Below are positions 1 to 5,011 of a stretch of DNA of 5,011 bases, in pieces. The notes below the pieces were generated by a model. The model was not told where the DNA came from. It did not search any database and was given only the letters and a program-made list of their open reading frames with translations. Location: positions 1 to 5,011 of the forward strand of contig JAKSBO010000218.1 of NCBI GenBank assembly GCA_022361095.1, read 5' to 3'. Position numbers and translations under genes: made by a program. This stretch comes from Desulfobacterales bacterium (GTDB taxonomy: Bacteria > Desulfobacterota > Desulfobacteria > Desulfobacterales > Desulfobacteraceae). Numbering within the stretch: position 1 is the first letter of the stretch; each line of letters opens with the position of its first letter.

Positions 1-620
1 CATCTGAGGAAGGGATTCATCCGCTTTTCATTGCCGATAGTGCTCTCTGGGCCATGTCCGGGATAGACAATTGTGTTTTCATCCAGGTTCATCAATTTGG
101 TTTTAATGGAGGATATCAGGGTGTCATAATCGCCGCCGGGAAGATCGGTACGCCCGATTGAGCCTTGAAAAAGTGTATCTCCGACAAACAAATGGCCTGC
201 GGTGTAAAGGCAGATGCCTCCGGGTGAGTGTCCCGGGGTGTGAATCACCTCAAAGGTAATATTGCCGAAGCTTATTGTGTCACCGTCTTTGAGATGAACG
301 TCGGCAGACGGAGAATTTTCAGCCCCAAGGCCGAACATGGCAGCATGATTGGACAGATCCAGGAGCATGGGTTCATCATCAGGATGAACGGCAATCTGGG
401 CGGCTGTGGCATCCTTCATTCTCTTGTTTGCCCCGACATGGTCAAAGTGTCCATGGGTGTTGATCAAATAGTTTACCTTCAGTTCAGCCTTGGCAAGGGC
501 CATGAGTATCCGGTCTGCATCATCCCCCGGATCAATGACAGCGGCCTGTTTTGTATCTTCACATCCTACAATATAGCAGTTGGCCATAATAGGGCCGACT
601 TCAAGTTTATGTATAATCAA
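1..620 (-). CDS. MBL-fold metallohydrolase, glyoxalase II-like (3' end truncated by window)
   Basis: Predicted soluble zinc hydrolase of the metallo-beta-lactamase superfamily, closest in style to the short glyoxalase II-like (YcbL-type) proteins that cleave thioesters such as S-lactoylglutathione; the true substrate cannot be read from sequence. 206 residues are visible. The metal-binding set is complete: THGHFDH at 55-61 (H56, H58, D60, H61), H131 in HTPGHSPGG, D148 in VGDTLF, and H189 in YPGHGPE. An IDPGDD strand-turn sits at 29-34. The visible end, NPFLR at 202-206, is the usual C-terminus of this family, so only a few residues are probably missing. I chose the TTG at 618-620 because AGGAGG lies 5 bases upstream and the N-terminus then begins MIIHKLEVGP as in relatives. 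An in-frame ATG at 654-656 would add 12 residues and overlap nusB by 11 bases. It is last in the visible operon, 25 bases after nusB, and has no known step in riboflavin synthesis. Confidence 0.9.
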   Translation of the reverse strand, partial: MIIHKLEVGPIMANCYIVGCEDTKQAAVIDPGDDADRILMALAKAELKVNYLINTHGHFDHVGANKRMKDATAAQIAVHPDDEPMLLDLSNHAAMFGLGAENSPSADVHLKDGDTISFGNITFEVIHTPGHSPGGICLYTAGHLFVGDTLFQGSIGRTDLPGGDYDTLISSIKTKLMNLDENTIVYPGHGPESTIGNEKRMNPFLR

Positions 621-625
621 AACAT

Positions 626-631
626 CCTCCT
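626..631 (-). promoter_or_regulatory. Ribosome binding site deciding the TTG start of the MBL hydrolase
   Basis: A perfect AGGAGG on the minus strand sits 5 bases before the TTG at 620. It lies downstream of the alternative in-frame ATG (656) and GTG (641), so it cannot serve either of them. This is the main reason for preferring the non-ATG start. It occupies the 25-base gap after nusB, giving this gene its own strong initiation signal. Confidence 0.75.
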
Positions 632-645
632 TGTTCTTCACATCA

Positions 646-1059
646 TTAGGTCTCATGCTGAGCCCGGATCCGGTCCAGTACCCCGTTGATGAACGGCCCG
701 GAATCCCGGGTCCCGAATTTTTTACCGATTTCAACCGCTTCATTAATGGATACCGATGACGGGATGTCAGACAGATGAAGCATCTCAAACACGGCGATAC
801 GCATGATATTTCTATCCACCGCCGGCATACGGGAAATCTTCCAGTTCTTGGCCCATTGATCCAAAAGATCGTCTATCTGTTTTCGTTTTTCAAACACACC
901 GTCCACAAGCGTTTGAAAAAAAAGACGCGTGGGCTCACTTGAATCTTCCCCGTGCTGTTCAAGGAAGTCATCCATTTGAGACCGAAAATCGGCTTTATTC
1001 AGATCCAGGGCAAACAGGGCCTGCAAGGCCAGTTCACGGGATTTGCGCCTGTCACCCAT
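646..1059 (-). CDS. nusB: Transcription antitermination factor NusB
   Basis: NusB is a small all-helical RNA-binding protein. With NusE (ribosomal protein S10) it binds boxA of rRNA leader transcripts and helps RNA polymerase avoid premature termination. The 137-residue product is of normal family length. It shows the arginine-rich start RRKSRELALQALFALD (4-19), the core RMPAVDRNIMRIAVFEML (77-94), and the C-terminal block VSINEAVEIGKKFG (103-116) followed by SGPFINGVLDRI (120-131), all hallmarks of the family. The start is ATG 3 bases after the ribH stop. Only a weak GGAA precedes it inside ribH, so translation is probably coupled to ribH. A nusB gene directly after ribH is a common arrangement in proteobacteria. 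The operon link appears to be transcriptional rather than metabolic. No unusual features. Confidence 0.97.
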   Translation of the reverse strand: MGDRRKSRELALQALFALDLNKADFRSQMDDFLEQHGEDSSEPTRLFFQTLVDGVFEKRKQIDDLLDQWAKNWKISRMPAVDRNIMRIAVFEMLHLSDIPSSVSINEAVEIGKKFGTRDSGPFINGVLDRIRAQHET

Positions 1060-1062
1060 ACT

Positions 1063-1530
1063 TTATTCCATAGCTGCGCAAAGGTTTGCCATTTCAACGG
1101 CGCCCATGGCCACATCAAAGCCTTTGTTGCCGGATTTTGTACCGGCGCGTTCAATGGCCTGCTCAATGGTTTCCGTGGTGAGGATGCCGAACATCACCGG
1201 CACCTTGGCTTCAAGGCTCACCGAAGCGATGCCCTTGGATACTTCGGCGCACACATAATCATAATGGGTGGTGGCACCACGGATTACGGCACCTAAACAG
1301 ATAATGGCGTCATATTTTTTCAAAGCAGCCATTTTGGCTGCCGCCAAAGGAATTTCAAAGGCGCCGGGAACCTTAACAACAGAAATATCCTTATCCTGGG
1401 CACCGCTTCTGGTCAGACAATCCAAAGCGCCTGACACAAGCTTATCCACAATAAAATCATTAAATCTTGCAGCAACAATACCGAACTTTTTGCCTTTGGC
1501 ATCTAAATTGGCTTCAATTATCTGAGGCAT
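1063..1530 (-). CDS. ribH: 6,7-dimethyl-8-ribityllumazine synthase (riboflavin synthase beta chain)
   Basis: Condenses 5-amino-6-ribitylaminouracil with 3,4-dihydroxy-2-butanone 4-phosphate to give 6,7-dimethyl-8-ribityllumazine, the penultimate step of riboflavin synthesis. It is cytoplasmic, and family members form pentamers or 60-subunit icosahedral shells. The 155-residue length is typical. Visible motifs are AARFND at 20-25 (substrate-stacking Phe23), PGAFEIP at 55-61, [14 protein letters not shown] at 80-93 with the catalytic His89 (His88 in Bacillus subtilis numbering), FGILTTET at 114-121, and [10 protein letters not shown] at 128-137, which carries phosphate-contact residues. The ATG lies 1 base after the ribBA stop and has AAGGA 8 bases upstream within ribBA. 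nusB follows after 3 bases. Whether it builds a full capsid cannot be judged by eye. Confidence 0.98.
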   Translation of the reverse strand: MPQIIEANLDAKGKKFGIVAARFNDFIVDKLVSGALDCLTRSGAQDKDISVVKVPGAFEIPLAAAKMAALKKYDAIICLGAVIRGATTHYDYVCAEVSKGIASVSLEAKVPVMFGILTTETIEQAIERAGTKSGNKGFDVAMGAVEMANLCAAME

Positions 1531-1531
1531 A

Positions 1532-2746
1532 TTAATTTTCCTTATTTATATGTAGTAGATGACCCATTTTAGCCTGTTTGCACGCCAAATATCCCTGGTT
1601 GAAGGGATTGGGGGCCACTTCAATGGGCACCTGTTCCACGACGCTTAAGCCATACCCCTGGAGCCCTACCATTTTTTTAGGATTGTTGGTGAGCAGACGC
1701 ATGTTGCGCACACCCAAATCCACCAGCATCTGGGCGCCGACGCCGTAATCACGCAGGTCGGCGGAGAATCCAAGTTTCTCATTGGCCTGGACCGTATCCA
1801 TCCCCTGGCGCTGGTATTCGTAGGCCTTTAATTTGTTCACAAGGCCGATACCCCGCCCTTCCTGGCGTAAATACAAAATAACGCCGCAGCCTTCGTCATC
1901 CACCATTTTCATGGCCCGGCGCAGTTGGTCCTGGCAGTCGCAACGCAAAGAAGAAAAAATATCACCGGTCATACATTCGGAATGCACCCGCACCAGAATA
2001 TCCTTTTCCGGATCAATCTCACCCTTAACCAGGGCAATGTGGGTAAGATTATCAATATCATTCTCATAGGCAATGATTCTAAACTCACCACCTACCCGGG
2101 TGGGAATAATGGTTTCAGCCGCCCGTTTTACAAAACTTTCAGTTTTTAAACGATATTTAACAAGATCTGCCACCGTACAGATGCCGATACCGTGTTTTTT
2201 GGCAAATGTTTCAAGGGAGGGCATCCTGGCCATGGTACCGTCGTCATCCATGATCTCACAAATAACACCGGCGGGCTTGAGCCCTGCCAGGCGTGCAAGA
2301 TCCACAGATCCTTCTGTCTGGCCGATGCGCACCATCACCCCGCCGTCCCGTGCCCGTAAAGGAAAAATATGTCCGGGGCGTGCAATGTCCTGGGGGCCGG
2401 TCTCGTCAGCCACCGCCGTTAAAATAGTGGTGGCCCGGTCCGCCGCCGAGATGCCTGTGGTCACCCCTTTTTTGGCCTCAATGGAAACAGTAAACCCTGT
2501 ACCGTACTGTGAGGTATTATTCTCAACCATCATGGGAAGGTCTAATTTGTCTGCAATACTTGAATCAAGGGAGAGGCAGATAAGTCCACGGCCATAGGTC
2601 GCCATAAAATTGATGGCTTCAGGGGTTACGGCCTCTGCCGCCATAGTCAGGTCCCCTTCGTTTTCCCTGTCCTCATCATCCACCAGGATGACCATTTTTC
2701 CCTTTTTTATATCTTCAATCGCCTGTTCAATTGTTAAATGCGGCAT
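1532..2746 (-). CDS. ribBA: Bifunctional 3,4-dihydroxy-2-butanone 4-phosphate synthase / GTP cyclohydrolase II
   Basis: One 404-residue protein supplies both entry points of riboflavin synthesis. The N-terminal RibB domain (about 1-200) turns ribulose 5-phosphate into 3,4-dihydroxy-2-butanone 4-phosphate plus formate. It shows the acidic metal/substrate loop [11 protein letters not shown] (23-33), [11 protein letters not shown] (98-108), [10 protein letters not shown] (123-132, His126), and the acidic Glu164 in CEIMDDDG. The C-terminal RibA domain (about 205-404) opens GTP to the diaminopyrimidinone. It has zinc cysteines C258, C269 and C271 in [17 protein letters not shown] (255-271), RQEGRGIGL (294-302), Asp330/Arg332 in the ADLRDYG stretch, LTNNPKK (352-358), and the closing KMGHLL. 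Both halves therefore look catalytically intact, unlike degenerate fusions. The start is ATG with AAGGA 7 bases upstream, 11 bases after ribE. The product feeds RibD and RibH encoded beside it. Confidence 0.98.
   Translation of the reverse strand: MPHLTIEQAIEDIKKGKMVILVDDEDRENEGDLTMAAEAVTPEAINFMATYGRGLICLSLDSSIADKLDLPMMVENNTSQYGTGFTVSIEAKKGVTTGISAADRATTILTAVADETGPQDIARPGHIFPLRARDGGVMVRIGQTEGSVDLARLAGLKPAGVICEIMDDDGTMARMPSLETFAKKHGIGICTVADLVKYRLKTESFVKRAAETIIPTRVGGEFRIIAYENDIDNLTHIALVKGEIDPEKDILVRVHSECMTGDIFSSLRCDCQDQLRRAMKMVDDEGCGVILYLRQEGRGIGLVNKLKAYEYQRQGMDTVQANEKLGFSADLRDYGVGAQMLVDLGVRNMRLLTNNPKKMVGLQGYGLSVVEQVPIEVAPNPFNQGYLACKQAKMGHLLHINKEN
1539..1543 (-). promoter_or_regulatory. Ribosome binding site of ribH, inside ribBA
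   Basis: AAGGA on the minus strand ends 8 bases before the ribH ATG and lies within the last codons of ribBA. Ribosomes finishing ribBA would pass over and expose it, which fits translational coupling of the two genes. Confidence 0.6.
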
Positions 2747-2753
2747 TTTGTTA

Positions 2754-2758
2754 TCCTT
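2754..2758 (-). promoter_or_regulatory. Ribosome binding site of ribBA, touching the ribE stop
   Basis: AAGGA on the minus strand begins at the last base of the ribE stop codon (TAA, 2758-2760) and ends 7 bases before the ribBA ATG. It supports the ATG at 2744-2746 and a continuous polycistronic message. Confidence 0.65.
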
Positions 2759-3423
2759 TACAAGAATCCGTTCCGGGCAAGAAGTGACATACTGATGTCC
2801 CCGCCGGCATCGTTGGCGCTTTTGGCGCTTTTCCCCTGCCCCGATAAAAATTTTTTCACATATTTCCCCAGCATATCCGTCTCGATATTAACCGGATCCC
2901 CTATACTTTTAAATCCGATGGTTGTAATTTTTGCGGTATGGGGGATGATACTTACCGAAAAACCGCTGTCCCAACATTGGTTGATGGTCAGGCTGATGCC
3001 GTCGATGGCAACCGAGCCTTTTTCTATCATCTCATCAGCCAGGTTTTCCGGTACCTGGATGTCATATATGATGGCATTGCTCCGGGTTTCAATCTTCGAG
3101 ACCAGGCCGGTACCGTCAATATGGCCGGATACCAGGTGACCGTCTATACGGTCCGACAACTTCAGGGCCCGCTCAATATTGACCCGGGCCCCGGGTCCAA
3201 TGGAGCTGAATGTGGTTCGGGACACGGTTTCCGGTGCCATATCCACCTTGAACTGCCCTTTGCCCAGGCTTACGGCAGTCAGGCAGGCCCCGTTCACGGC
3301 AATGGAATCCCCAATACCGGTGCTGGAAAGATCCAGGTCACAGGCGATTACCAGAACTTTGCCCTCTCCATGGGTTTCGATACGCCGAATGGTGCCCAGA
3401 CTCTCTATTATTCCCGTAAACAA
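2758..3423 (-). CDS. ribE: Riboflavin synthase, alpha chain
   Basis: Catalyses the last step, dismutation of two 6,7-dimethyl-8-ribityllumazine molecules into riboflavin and 5-amino-6-ribitylaminouracil. The trimeric family enzyme has two tandem lumazine-binding beta-barrels. Here barrel 1 (about 1-95) shows the signature start MFTGIIE and [12 protein letters not shown] (38-49, Cys47). Barrel 2 (about 96-192) shows [10 protein letters not shown] (95-104, His101), [13 protein letters not shown] (136-148) and IIPHT (159-163). The 221-residue length is slightly long because of a low-complexity linker (about 195-209, with a KSAKSA repeat) and a hydrophobic tail, SLLARNGFL. The start must be TTG at 3421-3423: the frame upstream is closed by the ribD TAA two codons away, the protein then begins exactly at the canonical MFTGII, and GGGAG sits 7 bases upstream. 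ribBA follows after 11 bases. In some species this gene is called ribC or ribB. Confidence 0.97.
   Translation of the reverse strand: MFTGIIESLGTIRRIETHGEGKVLVIACDLDLSSTGIGDSIAVNGACLTAVSLGKGQFKVDMAPETVSRTTFSSIGPGARVNIERALKLSDRIDGHLVSGHIDGTGLVSKIETRSNAIIYDIQVPENLADEMIEKGSVAIDGISLTINQCWDSGFSVSIIPHTAKITTIGFKSIGDPVNIETDMLGKYVKKFLSGQGKSAKSANDAGGDISMSLLARNGFL
2815..2832 (-). repeat. Two perfect tandem copies of a 9-bp unit in the ribE 3' end
   Basis: The plus-strand unit GGCGCTTTT occurs twice back to back (2815-2823 and 2824-2832). It encodes a doubled Lys-Ser-Ala in the linker after the second RibE barrel (residues 198-203). Being a multiple of three, it keeps the frame open. It is most simply a small slippage duplication in a tolerant linker. 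Confidence 0.6.
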
Positions 3424-3426
3424 AAG

Positions 3427-4563
3427 TTATCTCCCACCGTTACCCGCTCTGTTTTGCTGTTCAATATATCCCGTCACCAACATATCGGAACCGAACTGCC
3501 GGGTCGTAACCCGGGCCAACTCAAACACCTCTTTTATCTTTTCAGGTCCGGCCCCATTGAACACCGGCACGCCGTCATTTCCACCCATAATCTTGGGCGC
3601 GAGGAAATAGCAGATTTTATTGACAACCCCTGCGGCCAAAGCCGAGGCGGCCACACGTCCTCCGCCTTCAATCAGAAGGCTCGTGATGGACAGTTTTCTT
3701 AACTTAATCATCAGGTCGTTTAAATCAAGCAGATTTTCAAAGACTCGGCATTCAAGAATCCGGACCCCTTTTTCCTGGAGACGCTGAACTTTACCTGAAT
3801 CACAGCCAGGGCCTGTAACAATGATGGTGGGGGCGGTTGACTTCTGAACCACAACCGTGGCATTTTCCCGGATTTTTAAACGGGTATCCAGAATTATCCG
3901 GGCAGGATCACAGGTCTGTTTTCCCTCAATTCTGGCGGTCAAAGAGGGATCATCCCCGCGCAGGGTGCCGGAACCGATAAGAATGGCATCATTTTGGTGG
4001 CGTAATTCGTGGCCGAAGTTTCGGGATGCCCGGGAAGTGATCCACTGGGAATCCCCGGTTCTCGTGGCAATATATCCGTCAAGGGTGGCCGCACACTTTA
4101 ACGTAACAAACGGCGTAGTGGTGTTTTGAACATTCCAGACAAAGTCTTCGATCAGGGTCAAGGCATCCTGTTCCATAACGCCGGAGACAACCTCAAGACC
4201 GTTTTCCCTTAAAAATTCAATCCCGCCCCCCGCAACAGGGTTGGGATCTTTGCAGGCCACCACAACCCGGCGGATGCCCGCATTAAGAATTTTATGGGTG
4301 CAAGGAGGGGTTTTTCCGAAATGGTGGCAGGGTTCAAGGGTAACGTAGATGGCGGCGCCGGCCAATTTGTCAGGATGCCTTGCTGCGGCATCGTCAATGG
4401 CCACCACCTCGGCATGGGGGTTGCCTGCTTTGGGATGGAAGCCCTGGCCAATGATTTGACCCTTTTGGACCACCACGGCCCCCACGCACGGATTGGGTGA
4501 GGTATAGCCTTTGCCCCGGGCGGCAAGCGCCAAAGCCCTTGCCATATAGTCCGAATCAGTCAT
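3427..4563 (-). CDS. ribD: Bifunctional diaminohydroxyphosphoribosylaminopyrimidine deaminase / 5-amino-6-(5-phosphoribosylamino)uracil reductase
   Basis: Performs the second and third steps after GTP cyclohydrolase II: deamination of the pyrimidine ring, then NADPH-dependent reduction of the ribosyl group to ribityl. The product is 378 residues, normal for the fusion. The N-terminal cytidine-deaminase-like domain (about 1-145) shows TSPNPCVGAV (21-30), the catalytic and zinc motif HAEVVAIDDA (50-59, His50, Glu52), and the second zinc motif EPCHHFGKTPPC (77-88, Cys79 and Cys88). The reductase domain (about 150-370, dihydrofolate-reductase fold) shows LKCAATLDGYIA (155-166), ILIGSGTLRGDDPSLT (194-209) and LLIEGGGRVAASAL (296-309). 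I chose the ATG at 4561-4563, which overlaps the nrdR stop by 8 bases; a GTG one codon upstream (4564-4566) is equally open. The Shine-Dalgarno match is poor (AAAGG, over 10 bases away), so initiation probably depends on translation of nrdR. ribE follows after 3 bases. Confidence 0.97.
   Translation of the reverse strand: MTDSDYMARALALAARGKGYTSPNPCVGAVVVQKGQIIGQGFHPKAGNPHAEVVAIDDAAARHPDKLAGAAIYVTLEPCHHFGKTPPCTHKILNAGIRRVVVACKDPNPVAGGGIEFLRENGLEVVSGVMEQDALTLIEDFVWNVQNTTTPFVTLKCAATLDGYIATRTGDSQWITSRASRNFGHELRHQNDAILIGSGTLRGDDPSLTARIEGKQTCDPARIILDTRLKIRENATVVVQKSTAPTIIVTGPGCDSGKVQRLQEKGVRILECRVFENLLDLNDLMIKLRKLSITSLLIEGGGRVAASALAAGVVNKICYFLAPKIMGGNDGVPVFNGAGPEKIKEVFELARVTTRQFGSDMLVTGYIEQQNRAGNGGR
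3431..3435 (-). promoter_or_regulatory. Ribosome binding site of ribE, inside the ribD 3' end
   Basis: GGGAG on the minus strand covers the last ribD codons (Gly-Arg) and ends 7 bases before the ribE TTG. With the in-frame ribD stop between it and the start, this fixes TTG at 3423 as the only reasonable initiation codon and suggests coupled termination and re-initiation. Confidence 0.65.
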
Positions 4564-5011
4564 CACGCGTTACAGGACCTTTCATACCCGGATCGGTATC
4601 TGTGGATCTGTGCTCTTTATGAATCAGACTTTCAAGTTCCTGGATAAAATCGGTCACATCCTTGAACTCCCGGTACACGGAGGCAAACCGGACATAGGCC
4701 ACATCATCCAGATCCTTAAGGGCATTGATGATTTTCTCCCCCACCACAGTGGCAGGCACTTCCCGCTCTTTGCCTTCCCGCAGATCCCGCTCAATCCCAT
4801 CCACAATCTGTTCGATCTGGTTGACGCTGATGGCGCGCTTTTCACAAGCTTTTTGAAGGCCTCGCATCACTTTTTCCCTGTCAAACTCTTCCCGACGGTT
4901 GTCTTTTTTAACGATCATGACAGGCACCTGTTCCACACGCTCATAGGTGGTAAAGCGGCGGTCGCACTGCTGACACTCTCTTCTGCGCCGGACTTCAAAC
5001 TCAATTTTGCC
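4556..5011 (-). CDS. nrdR: Transcriptional repressor NrdR (5' end truncated by window)
   Basis: NrdR is a zinc-ribbon, ATP-cone repressor that binds NrdR boxes upstream of ribonucleotide reductase genes and senses the dATP/ATP balance. 151 residues are visible. The reading frame runs open to the window edge, so the gene continues beyond 5011. By comparison with the E. coli protein, about 18 N-terminal residues, including the first zinc Cys pair, are missing. The visible part starts in the zinc ribbon with RRRRECQQCDRRFTTYERVE (residues 8-27), which includes the second Cys pair. The ATP-cone domain follows, with IVKKDNRREEFDREKVMRGL and, near its end, GEREVPA-like KEREVPATVVGEKI and VAYVRFASVYREF. 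A polar tail of about 20 residues extends past the usual end and overlaps the ribD start by 8 bases. The GTG at 4934-4936 is internal to the domain and should not be taken as the start. Confidence 0.96.
   Translation of the reverse strand, partial: GKIEFEVRRRRECQQCDRRFTTYERVEQVPVMIVKKDNRREEFDREKVMRGLQKACEKRAISVNQIEQIVDGIERDLREGKEREVPATVVGEKIINALKDLDDVAYVRFASVYREFKDVTDFIQELESLIHKEHRSTDTDPGMKGPVTRDD

Noticed and set aside
228..689. A plus-strand open frame of 153 codons opposite the hydrolase and the end of nusB.
   Set aside because: Both minus-strand genes here have full family motifs, and the antisense translation resembles nothing recognisable.
2073..2597. A plus-strand open frame of 174 codons opposite ribBA.
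   Set aside because: It is antisense to the intact RibB domain, with serine- and arginine-rich, non-domain-like translation. No binding site or promoter supports it.
2815..2832. The tandem 9-bp repeat as a possible regulatory or phase-variable element.
   Set aside because: Only two copies are present, and the unit is in frame, so copy changes would not switch the gene off. A tolerant-linker duplication is the simpler explanation.
2938..3702. A plus-strand open frame of 254 codons across the ribE-ribD junction.
   Set aside because: It is wholly antisense to two strongly supported enzymes, crosses their boundary, and its translation shows no recognisable domain. It is a by-product of codon structure on the opposite strand.
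4209..4526. A same-strand, other-frame open reading of 105 codons inside ribD.
   Set aside because: It overlaps the deaminase domain of RibD, whose zinc and catalytic motifs are in the other frame. The translation is low-complexity and unsupported.
4934..4936. A GTG that could be read as the start of a 126-residue NrdR.
   Set aside because: The frame continues upstream through the conserved second half of the zinc ribbon to the window edge, so this GTG encodes an internal valine.

Overview
The window is a compact, entirely minus-strand gene cluster for riboflavin (vitamin B2) biosynthesis. Read in the direction of transcription, from high to low coordinates, the order is nrdR (5' end cut by the window edge), ribD, ribE, ribBA, ribH, nusB, and a glyoxalase II-like metallo-beta-lactamase-fold hydrolase (3' end cut at position 1). 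All identifications come from recognising protein motifs by eye; no database search was run.

Layout: nrdR (4556-5011) overlaps ribD (3427-4563) by 8 bases. ribD and ribE (2758-3423) are 3 bases apart and in the same frame. ribE and ribBA (1532-2746) are 11 bases apart, ribBA and ribH (1063-1530) 1 base, and ribH and nusB (646-1059) 3 bases. nusB and the hydrolase (1-620) are 25 bases apart. There is no intergenic stretch long enough for a riboswitch, promoter region plus leader, RNA gene or mobile element, so the cluster looks like one transcript whose promoter lies beyond position 5011 and whose terminator lies before position 1. Ribosome binding sites for ribE and ribH lie inside or against the end of the upstream gene, consistent with coupled translation. 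Two genes (ribE and the hydrolase) appear to start at TTG.

How the genes work together: the GTP cyclohydrolase II domain of RibBA opens the pathway from GTP. RibD deaminates and reduces the product. The DHBP synthase domain of RibBA makes the four-carbon unit from ribulose 5-phosphate. RibH joins the two branches to lumazine, and RibE dismutates lumazine to riboflavin. Only the intermediate phosphatase and the flavokinase/FAD synthetase are not in the window. NrdR (ribonucleotide reductase repressor) and NusB (transcription antitermination) are frequent neighbours of rib genes in proteobacteria.

Organism: bacterial, with moderate GC and no sign of transfer. The combination of flanking nrdR and nusB with an internal ribD-ribE-ribBA-ribH order, and the general protein character, would suit a Desulfobacterota (deltaproteobacterial sulfate reducer-like) genome. 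That assignment is an inference of modest confidence. I found no undescribed system; this is a well-understood housekeeping region with a few small points of interest.
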